Made by a program: the position numbers and the translations under genes. This document shows, piece after piece, positions 1 to 7,101 of a DNA stretch of 16,735 nt. The first letter of the stretch is position 1. Each line of letters begins with the position of its first letter. The notes beneath the pieces are model-generated. The model had not been told where the DNA came from, made no database searches, and saw only the letters and a program-made list of their open reading frames with translations. This DNA comes from CBDVBZ01 sp965372355. Its GTDB lineage: Bacteria > Krumholzibacteriota > Krumholzibacteriia > WVZY01. The DNA lies in NCBI GenBank assembly GCA_965372355.1, contig CBDVBZ010000080.1:1-16735 (forward strand), given 5' to 3'.

Positions 1-338
1 GTGTTGACCAGCTTGTGCCCGGGCAGCGACACGCGCTCGATCCATTTCGCGTACGTCGCGCCGTTTAGCAGGATGAGGGCGCCCTTCTGGTACTCGGCAA
101 CGGTCTCCGGATCGGGCATCCAGAATGCGGGATCGACATCAGCGGGCGCCGGAAAAACCGCGTCGACGAATTCGCCGCCGATCCGTTCGGCAAAGTACTG
201 GAGCGGGTAGTTGACAACAAAAACCACTGGTTTTGTGGCGTGAGCCGCAGTCTGCGACGACTGCTGGTCTTTGGAATCCGATCCTCCACACGCTGCGACA
301 AAGAAAACCAGACCGGCGGCCGCAAAGTAACGCTTCAT
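1..338 (-). CDS. ZnuA/TroA-like metal ABC transporter substrate-binding lipoprotein (C-terminus off window)
   Basis: The reading frame starts at ATG 338-336 and stays open to the window edge, giving about 112 N-terminal residues. It opens with a lipoprotein signal (MKRYFAAAGLVFFVAAC) whose lipobox Cys is residue 17, followed by Gly-Gly. The mature part has the cluster A-I fold signature: a hydrophobic strand, NYPLQYFAERIGGE, then DPAFWMPDPETVAEYQ and a LLNGATYAKWIE segment, as in zinc/manganese-binding proteins of the ZnuA/TroA family. In canonical ZnuA the loop reads SPHxY/DPHxW and its His binds metal; here that position is Ala, so a usual first ligand is missing. The start overlaps the permease stop as ATGA, so the genes are translationally coupled. 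Family assignment is good; the metal ligand set and cargo are unknown because most ligands lie beyond the edge. Confidence 0.85.
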   Translation of the reverse strand, partial: MKRYFAAAGLVFFVAACGGSDSKDQQSSQTAAHATKPVVFVVNYPLQYFAERIGGEFVDAVFPAPADVDPAFWMPDPETVAEYQKGALILLNGATYAKWIERVSLPGHKLVN

Positions 339-1516
339 GACAGAATCAACCTCCGAATGATATCCGCCCCAAACCGGCTCGTCAGCGCGGTCAAACCACC
401 GGCCAGGAGGATACCCAGAATCAAAACACCGACGATCTCGGAAGCGAGAACGCCGAGGATGCGTCCGCTCGATCCACCGATTTTGATCATCGTCTGGATC
501 TCCCGGCGCCTGAGACGCAACGACAGCATAAAAACCAGTGAGGCGGTGGCGAGCGTCGCCATACCGACGATCACGACGGCCGCGACGATGTAGCTCTGCA
601 CGGTCAGAATCGTCGAGAGAAGCTCGTCCATCACATTGACCGGCTGTACGATCTGGACGAGCTCGTCCTGCGATAGATACCGTCCTTGCAGAAGTGTCGC
701 CGACTTCTCGTCCAACGGCACGGCAATGATCGCCGTGACCGGAAACCGCTCGTCCACCCCGTGAAAGTGAAACGAGTTGAGGTTCTCCTCCGTGATCTCG
801 TTGTACTGCACGACCGACGCGTTGGCGATGACCTTGTCACCCTCACGTTTTAGAACCCCGGCCGCCGCTTCGGGCTTCGTGAGATCCTGATGTCCGTGGC
901 CGAGGCCCTCGATGATCCATGCCGTCTTCATGTCGACAAACACGACATCGTCGTCGGCCGTATACGTTCGCTCGAGCACACCGACGACCTCCATCTTGAG
1001 CGGGTACACACCCGCCAGATCAAAGACGTTCTCCGGCGAGGAGATGACGCTGTCTCCGGGCCCCGCATCGAGTTTCCGGGCCGCATCCGCGCCCAGGACG
1101 CACTCCCCGAGCACGGCGAGACTCCGCCCACGTGCGAGATCGAGTCCCCGAAACTCGAAGTAATCCAGAGTGGTCCCGACAATCGGTGTGTCACCCGTTC
1201 GAAACCGTGTGTACAACGGTATCGCACGCGCAAGCCCGGACTCGGTGACGCGTGCAACCTCCGTATAGCGCATCAGCGACGGTGTGTCCGACTCGAAGTA
1301 GAGCGAGTTGAGTATCAACTCGAGCGGGCTCCCCTTGGCACCGATGACGAGCGGCGTCGCGTGCGCACGCGTCGTGAGTTCTCTCTCACTCTGTCGAACA
1401 AGCACGCGGAGCCCCACGGGCAGGTAGACGATCAACATGATCGATACCACGAGTATCCCGGACTTGATCCTGTGATAGGCGATATACCGCCACGCGAGAT
1501 AGAGAACCTGTGTCAT
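335..1516 (-). CDS. FtsX/MacB-like ABC transporter permease
   Basis: This 393-residue membrane protein has the MacB/LolE/FtsX layout. TM1 is at about residues 19-40, a large periplasmic domain follows at about 41-300, TM2 is at about 305-333, a basic cytoplasmic loop (RLRRREIQTMIKIGGSSGR) carries the typical EI...KIGGS coupling signature, and TM3 is at about 355-378. The protein ends 15 residues later, so the usual fourth TM is not evident. The periplasmic domain has two His pairs, GHGHQ (H207, H209) and FHFHG (H250, H252). The start forms an ATGA overlap with the ATPase stop, and the stop forms an ATGA overlap with the lipoprotein start. FtsX-type permeases transmit ATPase motion to periplasmic partners (family knowledge). 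A role in moving or signalling about a metal or metal complex is inference from the neighbours. Confidence 0.92.
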   Translation of the reverse strand: MTQVLYLAWRYIAYHRIKSGILVVSIMLIVYLPVGLRVLVRQSERELTTRAHATPLVIGAKGSPLELILNSLYFESDTPSLMRYTEVARVTESGLARAIPLYTRFRTGDTPIVGTTLDYFEFRGLDLARGRSLAVLGECVLGADAARKLDAGPGDSVISSPENVFDLAGVYPLKMEVVGVLERTYTADDDVVFVDMKTAWIIEGLGHGHQDLTKPEAAAGVLKREGDKVIANASVVQYNEITEENLNSFHFHGVDERFPVTAIIAVPLDEKSATLLQGRYLSQDELVQIVQPVNVMDELLSTILTVQSYIVAAVVIVGMATLATASLVFMLSLRLRRREIQTMIKIGGSSGRILGVLASEIVGVLILGILLAGGLTALTSRFGADIIRRLILS

Positions 1517-2226
1517 TGTGCCCCATCCGCCATTTGCCGACCCGAACCGATCGATGACCGTCCATCGGCGCCGGTGTGGACATCCTTGAACTCGATGACG
1601 CGGCCAAACCGACCGAGGAGATCATGATCGTGTGTTACCGTCACCAACGTCGTGCCGTTCTTGGTGACATAGCCAAAGAGGATATCGAGCACCCGTCCCT
1701 TGTTGGCCGGATCGAGGTTGCCGGTCGGCTCGTCGGCAAGAAGCAATGCCGGCTCGGGCAGAAGGGCACGGCAGACCGCCACCCGCTGCCGTTCACCCTG
1801 CGAGAGTCGGTTGACATGCCGGGTGAGCTTGTCCTCGATCCCGACCAGATGGGCCAGCTCGACCGCACGTTGCCGGACCGTCTCCCCAAGCCGTAATGAT
1901 GCGTTGATCCGGTACGGCAACAGGATGTTGTCCAGGACGTTCAAATAGGCGAGCAGCTCGAACTCCTGGAAGACGAGACCGATCTGTCGAATCCGGAAAT
2001 CCCGTCTTTCCGAGTCACCGAGCGTCGTCACGTCGACATCGTTCGTAACGATTCGCCCGGAGAGCGGTGTCACGATGCCGGCGATGAGGTTGAGGAGGGT
2101 CGTTTTACCCGTACCGCTGGGACCAATCACGGCGACCGTCGATCCGCGCTCGATCTCTAGGCGGGGGATCTTGAGATGAAACTCGCCCTCTCCGTAACGG
2201 AATTCCAGATCTGAGACATCGATCAT
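1513..2226 (-). CDS. LolD/MacB-type ABC transporter ATP-binding protein
   Basis: This 237-residue cytoplasmic ATPase has every nucleotide-binding motif: Walker A GPSGTGKT (35-42), Q-loop Gln87, signature LSQGE (141-145), Walker B LLLADEP (161-167), D-loop GNLD and switch His199. The SGE/LSQGERQRVAVCRAL pattern and GNLD fit the LolD/MacB/FtsE subfamily that pairs with FtsX-like permeases. The frame is open upstream to 2415, but I start at ATG 2226-2224. The family homology begins there (MIDVSDLEFRYG), the upstream part is the overlapping end of the preceding gene in another frame, and a GGGGTG stretch lies about 10 bases upstream. The gap from the preceding stop is 16 bases. The stop overlaps the permease start by four bases (ATGA). 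Confidence 0.95.
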   Translation of the reverse strand: MIDVSDLEFRYGEGEFHLKIPRLEIERGSTVAVIGPSGTGKTTLLNLIAGIVTPLSGRIVTNDVDVTTLGDSERRDFRIRQIGLVFQEFELLAYLNVLDNILLPYRINASLRLGETVRQRAVELAHLVGIEDKLTRHVNRLSQGERQRVAVCRALLPEPALLLADEPTGNLDPANKGRVLDILFGYVTKNGTTLVTVTHDHDLLGRFGRVIEFKDVHTGADGRSSIGSGRQMADGAQ

Positions 2227-2242
2227 CGACTCTACACCCCCA

Positions 2243-4030
2243 TCACGTTCGGGATGACTGTTCCTTTGTTCGCGCGGCGCCGCGGGAAAGCCGCTGCTCA
2301 TCCAGGAGCTCGATACCGGTGATTTTCCATGCCCCATCGACCGATTCGATCGTGAGCTCGGCATCGTACTGGTTCGTTCGCCTGTGGATATGCCCCCAGT
2401 GCCCGATGGACCCACGCACGTTCCAGGTGCAGCGTGCCGCGAAGCCGATCTCGCCCGGTAGCCGGCTGGGTTCGACCGCCGTCATCGATACCTCGTCGAC
2501 CTTGACCCTTGCCCCACCCTGGTTCTGCAGCTCGAGCGCACGACGCGTTTCGAGATAGATCTGGGTGAGCAGATCCCCCGACGCGCTCCGGGCCAGAGCA
2601 TCGTATATATCGCTCTCGTCACGATAGTCGAACGCACGATACACGTTGGTCAGCAGCCCCGAGACAATCAACTCCGCTTCGCCGACGGAAACGACGGCGT
2701 TCCTGACATACGGCACCGGAACCGGCACCCGCGCCAGCGGCCATGACACGACACCCAAAACGACGACAGCGGCACCCGCCAACAGAAACCTGCCTCGCTT
2801 GGCATTCGCTCTTGCGTATCCCGCGAGTGTACCCACGAACAACAGAACACACAGGACGCTGAGCAACGGGACCGGCATGCGGCCAAACGTCGGCGCCGGC
2901 GCAATGCCAACAAGCGCCGGTATCTTTGGGTTGGTCAGAAAATTCTGCCACACCAGCACCGGATCCTCCGGCGAGAGAATGGATGGCAGGCCACCCGCCT
3001 CATCGGTCGCAGACACCGGCAAGGTCTGTATCCTGCCACCAAATACATCCCACGTCATGGATACCTCGTCGGGGAGAGAATCGATCGGATAGACAAATAT
3101 CACCCCGAGCGTCGCTGACACCGCTGGAATGGGCTCAGGGGGCTCGATCACGCCGGTTCGCCGTAGCGTCCGCCGAACGAAGTGGATGCGATCCAGTGTC
3201 GGCTTCCCCACCCGGCCGTCGATCGTGACAAGACCGCGCTCCATAAAAAAGCTCGCGACCCTCTCCTTGATCTCCGCCTGATCCTCGACGGCGATCACAG
3301 CCTTGCCATCGACTCCGAGATCGATCCACTGCTGGAGATCTTTTGGGCGAACGACGATCTCTTTGCGGACTTCGAAATGCTCGACATAGAGAAAGGCCGA
3401 CATCGGCGCGTCGAACTGCCGCTGCAGATTGCGGTTTCGAAAACGCGAATACCACGGATCTTCCCAATCGAGATCGATAGTCTCTTCGGCGGCAAGATAG
3501 CGAAAGTCGGTTACCGGCAACCCTTCGTGATAGGTGACAAAACCGATGTTCGCTCTGACAAGCCCATCCACCCCAGGTGGGCGAAGCGACAGCGTCTTTG
3601 GCCGGCCGGGCAGTTCGTACGCCAACTCGACAAACACGACGATCTCATCGTCGTCGTCTCCCCGAGGCAGAGGCTCTCCGGTGATCTCGTCGCGCCTCAA
3701 CCGCTGCCGCGGCACGATGCTCAGAACGCGGCCGGGGAGCAAGGCACCGTCTGCACGGATCACCCAGTCCTCGGTAAGAAAACGCACGAGCCTCTGTGAG
3801 AGCGGTTCCGGATCGTTGCCGAGGCGCTCGAAGATCGGGTCGGGCATGATGTTGCGAAAGCCGTTGAGATCCTGCACACCGATCTCCAACTCGACGTGAA
3901 CGGAATCGGATGTGATAAAAACTTCCACGATTGTGGTCGCTGTCATGGCACGCGTGAGCATGATCGCGTCCGCGCGGGCCTGGCCCGCGGTCACTAGCAG
4001 AAACACAATTGACAGAAGAAACGTTTTCAT
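2243..4030 (-). CDS. Exported two-TM protein of unknown family, ABC-operon component
   Basis: I do not recognise a named family. The start at ATG 4030 is chosen because a textbook signal peptide follows (MKTFLLSIVFLLVTAGQARA, then DA); the frame extends upstream to a GTG at 4072 that would spoil it. The 595-residue protein has an N-terminal extracytoplasmic region of about 365 residues, TM1 at about 387-405, a short basic loop (RANAKRGR), TM2 at about 414-432, and a C-terminal extracytoplasmic region of about 160 residues. The latter ends in an NTF2/Tim44-like alternation of strands (WNVRG...YDAELTIESVDGAWKITGIELL) with a His cluster, HWGHIH (H544, H547, H549). It is the first gene before the ATPase, permease and lipoprotein, so it is probably a periplasmic adaptor or scaffold for that ABC unit. 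That role is inferred from context only. Confidence 0.85.
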   Translation of the reverse strand: MKTFLLSIVFLLVTAGQARADAIMLTRAMTATTIVEVFITSDSVHVELEIGVQDLNGFRNIMPDPIFERLGNDPEPLSQRLVRFLTEDWVIRADGALLPGRVLSIVPRQRLRRDEITGEPLPRGDDDDEIVVFVELAYELPGRPKTLSLRPPGVDGLVRANIGFVTYHEGLPVTDFRYLAAEETIDLDWEDPWYSRFRNRNLQRQFDAPMSAFLYVEHFEVRKEIVVRPKDLQQWIDLGVDGKAVIAVEDQAEIKERVASFFMERGLVTIDGRVGKPTLDRIHFVRRTLRRTGVIEPPEPIPAVSATLGVIFVYPIDSLPDEVSMTWDVFGGRIQTLPVSATDEAGGLPSILSPEDPVLVWQNFLTNPKIPALVGIAPAPTFGRMPVPLLSVLCVLLFVGTLAGYARANAKRGRFLLAGAAVVVLGVVSWPLARVPVPVPYVRNAVVSVGEAELIVSGLLTNVYRAFDYRDESDIYDALARSASGDLLTQIYLETRRALELQNQGGARVKVDEVSMTAVEPSRLPGEIGFAARCTWNVRGSIGHWGHIHRRTNQYDAELTIESVDGAWKITGIELLDEQRLSRGAARTKEQSSRT

Positions 4031-4082
4031 TCCGTGGGGTCGCCGCTCACGAAATACCACGCGGCGCTGCACGATAAGCGGG

Positions 4083-5153
4083 TCACTCCGCCGGTTTGGA
4101 GAAACGGCCCAGTGTGTTGATCAGGTCGATCATCTGTTTGAGCCGACCAGCGCTCTTGTGATCATACAGAAACACGATTCGGGGTTTGCTGAGAAGCTCG
4201 GGCTCGTTGGCTTCCTCCGGAAGTGCATCCGAAGGCTCGATCTTGCCGTCCGTCACGACATCACTGAACTGCTCGTTGAGCTGATCGATCGCCGTATCGG
4301 GCAACTCCTTCTCGAGGCGAAGGACGCGCTTGTCGCCAACCTGGCGAGACGAATGATAGGTAGAATAGAACATGTCGATCTCGTCGACCGCTTTCTCCGC
4401 CGAGTGCACGATCTTGTAGAGCGAGATATCCTCGGGAGAGATCAGACCACGACCGAGGAGCTGGTCCTTGACGAGCTTGTCCCATCGCTCCCAGTATGAC
4501 TCGCCGGGGAGCTCCAGCAAAAGGAACGGCCTCGGAGGAGCTTTCTCCGTCTGGAGCAGCGTCAGCGTCTCGAAGCCCTCGTCGTGTGTGCCAAAGCCAC
4601 CCGGAAAAAGCGCGATCGCGTGCGACTCCATAACAAAGATCAATTTGCGTGTAAAGAAGTACTTGAACGTAACGAGTTTGGGATCGTCGACGATATACTC
4701 GTTCGCGCCCTGCTCGGAGGGCAGGTGGATATTTACGCCAAAACTCTTGTCGGCTCCGGCACCCTCGTTACCCGCCTTCATGATGCCGGACGCCGCACCG
4801 GTGATCACCATGTAGTGCCGCTTCGCCAGGAGGCGGGCAAACGTGACGGCCATCTTGTAGTACGGGTCGTCCTCGGGCGTCCTCGCCGAGCCAAAAATAG
4901 ACACTTTGCGGATATGCCGATACGGTTTGAAGACCTTGAACGCATAGCGCAGCTCGCGGAACGAGCGGTTGATGATCTTCAGATCCAGCGTGTCGAGATC
5001 GTCATCCACGATTTTCAAGAAGTTGCGAACGATCTCGCGCTGCAAGATCGTCTCCAGCGAATGGTCGTCGGATTCGAACAACTCGCTTATCTTCGCGAGT
5101 ATCTGATCGAGATGATCCCGTCTCATTGCCGCTTTCTTCGAGTTCGATGCCAT
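4083..5153 (-). CDS. LOG-family protein (nucleotide 5'-monophosphate phosphoribohydrolase-like)
   Basis: The Rossmann-like LOG/lysine-decarboxylase-like family is shown by SIFGSAR (85-91), GAASGIMKAGNEGA (119-132, in place of the usual GGGxxGLMG), the FTRK basic motif (167-170) and the catalytic PGGFGTHDE (184-192). Family members hydrolyse nucleoside monophosphates to base plus ribose 5-phosphate. This 356-residue protein is of the long type, with an N-terminal helical extension of about 80 residues and a C-terminal extension of about 90. The start is uncertain. ATG 5153 gives MASNSKKAAM; GTG 5189 would add 12 residues and lie 12 bases after the phosphatase stop; ATG 5126 is also possible. 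None has a strong Shine-Dalgarno. It lies directly after the HAD phosphatase, suggesting paired nucleotide or sugar-phosphate turnover. The substrate is unknown. Confidence 0.88.
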   Translation of the reverse strand: MASNSKKAAMRRDHLDQILAKISELFESDDHSLETILQREIVRNFLKIVDDDLDTLDLKIINRSFRELRYAFKVFKPYRHIRKVSIFGSARTPEDDPYYKMAVTFARLLAKRHYMVITGAASGIMKAGNEGAGADKSFGVNIHLPSEQGANEYIVDDPKLVTFKYFFTRKLIFVMESHAIALFPGGFGTHDEGFETLTLLQTEKAPPRPFLLLELPGESYWERWDKLVKDQLLGRGLISPEDISLYKIVHSAEKAVDEIDMFYSTYHSSRQVGDKRVLRLEKELPDTAIDQLNEQFSDVVTDGKIEPSDALPEEANEPELLSKPRIVFLYDHKSAGRLKQMIDLINTLGRFSKPAE

Positions 5154-5201
5154 ATTACCAGACGCGTTCCCCCGTGCGGCCGTCGCCACCGGACATCCGC
5201 G

Positions 5202-5867
5202 CTATGCAAACACCTCCAAAAGCCGTTTGAATGGGTCGCCCTTGATGACGACATCCGCGCCCGCTTCGAGCTCGGTCGAGCGAGGTTCGTAGGCCACGAA
5301 CACCCCCACCACTCCCAATAGCGGGACATCGTTTTCACCATCGCCGACAAACGCTGTCTGCGCCAGCGGTATGTCGCGTTGTTCAGTGATTCGTCTCAGC
5401 GCCGCCGGTTTCCCGTACCCATCAAAGGGCGTAGCCTGCCACGATGTGAGCTTTCCGCTGTCGTCGAAGAAGATCTTGTTTGTGTATACATCATCGAACG
5501 GATGTCGGGGATAGAGCGTGTCCAGCACGATATCGATCGTACCCGAGATCACGGCCAGCTGGAAACCACGTTGCTTCAGCTCGCCAACGGTTTCGCGTGC
5601 GCCTTCGACCAGGCTGAACTCGGCCACGGACTCGAGGATCTCGTCCCTCGTCGCCCCCGCCGACACCCAATCACCCACATCGAGCGCGACCCACTCATCA
5701 TAGGTGATGTCGCCGCCGTGGTACATCTCGTACCGCCTTCTGTTGGCCCCCCGGTTGCCGCCAAAGCGGATGTTGAGAACCTCCCAGATGACCATATCGT
5801 CCGGGTGCTTGACCAACGTCCCGTCGACGTCAAAACAGATGAGTTCTATCCCTTCCCGGGCCTGCAT
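5202..5867 (-). CDS. HAD-IB (SerB-like) phosphatase
   Basis: All four HAD motifs are present in this 221-residue protein. Motif I is FDVDGTL with nucleophile D13 and acid/base D15, motif II is SGT (108-110), motif III is K153 in YGKPAALRRI, and motif IV is GDGENDV with D176 and D180. The helical cap inserted between motifs I and II (about residues 20-95) places it in subfamily IB with phosphoserine phosphatases and relatives. The substrate cannot be fixed from the sequence. The start at ATG 5867-5865 is favoured over TTG 5879, because GAGGT lies seven bases before the ATG and would fall inside the longer reading. It heads the minus-strand cluster and is divergent from the sigma factor gene. 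Confidence 0.9.
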   Translation of the reverse strand: MQAREGIELICFDVDGTLVKHPDDMVIWEVLNIRFGGNRGANRRRYEMYHGGDITYDEWVALDVGDWVSAGATRDEILESVAEFSLVEGARETVGELKQRGFQLAVISGTIDIVLDTLYPRHPFDDVYTNKIFFDDSGKLTSWQATPFDGYGKPAALRRITEQRDIPLAQTAFVGDGENDVPLLGVVGVFVAYEPRSTELEAGADVVIKGDPFKRLLEVFA

Positions 5868-5923
5868 TGAGTACCTCAAACGCTGAATCGTGAAATCGCG
5901 GCCTCGGCGGGCGGTCTTTTTGA

Positions 5924-5952
5924 TTGGCTCCGAGCCGCGAGCCCGCTATGAT
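5924..5952 (+). promoter_or_regulatory. Sigma-70-like promoter of the ECF sigma factor gene
   Basis: TTGGCT (5924-5929) and TATGAT (5947-5952) are separated by exactly 17 bases. They match the consensus at four of six and five of six positions. The predicted transcript starts near 5959, about 70 bases before the sigma factor ATG. It lies in the divergent gap to the HAD gene. This is a prediction by eye. Confidence 0.5.
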
Positions 5953-5959
5953 GGACCCA

Positions 5960-5974
5960 CCCCGCCACGCGGGG
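5960..5974 (+). other. Hairpin at the predicted 5' end of the sigma factor mRNA
   Basis: CCCCGC (5960-5965) and GCGGGG (5969-5974) form a perfect six-base-pair stem with a three-base loop. It lies right at the predicted transcription start, so it could protect the 5' end or cause early pausing. There is no U-run after it, so it is not a terminator. Confidence 0.45.
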
Positions 5975-6027
5975 CAGAGTCGGCAAATACCAGAGCGCCA
6001 TGATACCCGATCAGTCTCTGTAAGTCT

Positions 6028-6609
6028 ATGAATAAGAAGCAGTCTGTGAGAATCCAAACCGATCCCGCAACGTGGGTAGACGAGCACGGTGACGTGCTCT
6101 ACCGATTCGCGCTGCTGCGTGTAGAGGATCCGCACGTCGCCGAGGACCTCGTCCAGGAGACATTTGTATCCGCGATCCAGGGTCTCGACCGCTTCAAGGG
6201 GGGCTCCGCAATTCGCACGTGGCTCGTCGGGATCCTCAAGCACAAGGTCATCGACTACTTCCGGAAGAGCACGAGAGAGATCGTCTCCTCGGATCTCTCC
6301 ACGTCGGAAAACGGTGATGAGGACGCCGTCCAGCGGCTGGCGGACGCCAAAGCCCATCCGCGGAAATGGCGGGACACGCCCGATAACCTAATGGAAAATA
6401 AGGAGTTCTGGAAGACGTTCACGCACTGTCTGGACGGGCTTACCCCGGTGTTCCGCAGGGCGTTCTCACTGCGCGAGTTAGACGACCTTGGCACCGAGGA
6501 AATATGTAAGATACTGGATATCACCGCGACGAATCTCTGGGTCATATTGCATCGGGCGCGGGGCAAACTGAGGGACTGTCTGGAGATCAACTGGTTTGCC
6601 GAGCGCTAG
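6028..6609 (+). CDS. ECF-type RNA polymerase sigma factor
   Basis: This 193-residue sigma-70-family protein has region 2 at about residues 19-82 (YRFALLRV...AEDLVQETFVSAI...FKGGSAIRTWLVGILKHKVIDYFRK), a variable linker at 83-130, and region 4 at about 133-186 (LTPVFRRAFSLREL...TEEICKILDITATNLWVILHRARGKLR), whose last helix is the DNA-recognition helix. There is no region 1 or 3, so it is an ECF sigma factor. The ATNLWVxLHRAR helix and the following HC2 zinc-finger gene are typical of one large ECF/soluble anti-sigma group. The ATG at 6028 has no strong Shine-Dalgarno. The stop lies 33 bases before the anti-sigma start, so the two are co-transcribed. Its regulon is unknown; the rhodanese gene downstream is a possible target. 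Confidence 0.96.
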   Translation: MNKKQSVRIQTDPATWVDEHGDVLYRFALLRVEDPHVAEDLVQETFVSAIQGLDRFKGGSAIRTWLVGILKHKVIDYFRKSTREIVSSDLSTSENGDEDAVQRLADAKAHPRKWRDTPDNLMENKEFWKTFTHCLDGLTPVFRRAFSLRELDDLGTEEICKILDITATNLWVILHRARGKLRDCLEINWFAER

Positions 6610-6611
6610 CG

Positions 6612-6633
6612 GGGGCATGAGTTGCCCCGGAGG
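6612..6633 (+). promoter_or_regulatory. Hairpin abutting the anti-sigma factor Shine-Dalgarno
   Basis: GGGGCA (6612-6617) and TGCCCC (6623-6628) form a perfect six-pair stem with the loop TGAGT. The Shine-Dalgarno GGAGG (6629-6633) begins at the very next base, nine bases before ATG 6643. The stem leaves the GGAGG itself free but crowds it. It could therefore set the sigma to anti-sigma translation ratio, which is inference. Confidence 0.55.
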
Positions 6634-6642
6634 ACTGAGATC

Positions 6643-6915
6643 ATGCATCTAATGACGAGTTGTGAAGAAACAGCAAGACTGGTGTCGGAACGACACGACA
6701 GGCGCTTGTCCCTGCTCGACCAGATGCGGCTCAGGATGCATCTCGCCATGTGCTTTCTCTGCCGTAACTTCTCCAGGCAGATCGACATGGTTCGCAAGCT
6801 CTCAAAGGCTCTGGGACGAACGGACTCTCTCGTGGCCAAGACCGTGCTTCTTGACGAATCACTCTCTCCCGAATCCAAGGCACGGATGAAGGAAGTCCTC
6901 TCCAAAGAGAAATAG
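6643..6915 (+). CDS. Soluble HC2 zinc-finger anti-sigma factor
   Basis: This 90-residue protein carries the anti-sigma zinc motif: C7 (TSCEE), then H33-x3-C37-x2-C40 (MHLAMCFLC), embedded in a short helical domain (EETARLVSERHDRRLSLLDQMRLRMH). The spacing and sequence match HC2/ZAS-type anti-sigma factors that sit beside ECF sigma genes. No transmembrane segment follows, so it should be cytoplasmic, and zinc or thiol oxidation may be the sensed signal (inference). The start at ATG 6643 is fixed by GGAGG nine bases upstream; the in-frame GTT region further upstream would run into the hairpin. It presumably binds and restrains the sigma factor encoded just upstream. Confidence 0.88.
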   Translation: MHLMTSCEETARLVSERHDRRLSLLDQMRLRMHLAMCFLCRNFSRQIDMVRKLSKALGRTDSLVAKTVLLDESLSPESKARMKEVLSKEK

Positions 6916-7040
6916 ACGAGATCTGTAAGCATCACGGACTCACCGCGACCAATCAGGGCACGATTCCCTTCTACGTGCTGATTTCCAGAGTTGAATTTGA
7001 GGCGGAACGCCCGTCCGGTCATGCCACATCCCTCCCCCTT

Positions 7041-7074
7041 TTGACCACGGCGCGCCCCGCCTCAATTCTTTTTT
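7041..7074 (+). terminator. Possible weak terminator of the sigma/anti-sigma unit
   Basis: TTGA (7041-7044) pairs with TCAA (7062-7065) and GGCG (7049-7052) with CGCC (7058-7061), with a four-base bulge between. A run of six T follows at 7069-7074. The stem is interrupted and lies 126 bases past the anti-sigma stop, so the call is tentative. Confidence 0.3.
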
Positions 7075-7081
7075 GGGGGAG

Positions 7082-7101
7082 CCCTCTTTCAGAGGACAGG
7101 C
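7082..7101 (+). repeat. 20-base dispersed repeat, copy A
   Basis: This 20-base sequence (core CCTCTTTCAGAGG followed by ACAGGC) occurs identically, inverted, at 10815-10834. It contains a small hairpin, CCTCT/AGAGG with loop TTC. Each copy is upstream of a gene and in the same orientation relative to it. The next 30 bases here form a second hairpin (7102-7109 with 7124-7131). Confidence 0.75.

Noticed and set aside
65..325. 86-residue minus-strand frame over the lipoprotein gene
   Set aside because: It lies in another frame of the clear ZnuA-like lipoprotein (start 338), has no signal or motif, and is Arg/Ser-rich as expected for a shadow frame.
890..1627. 245-residue plus-strand frame
   Set aside because: Antisense to the FtsX permease and the end of the ATPase, both supported by family motifs; no recognisable domain.
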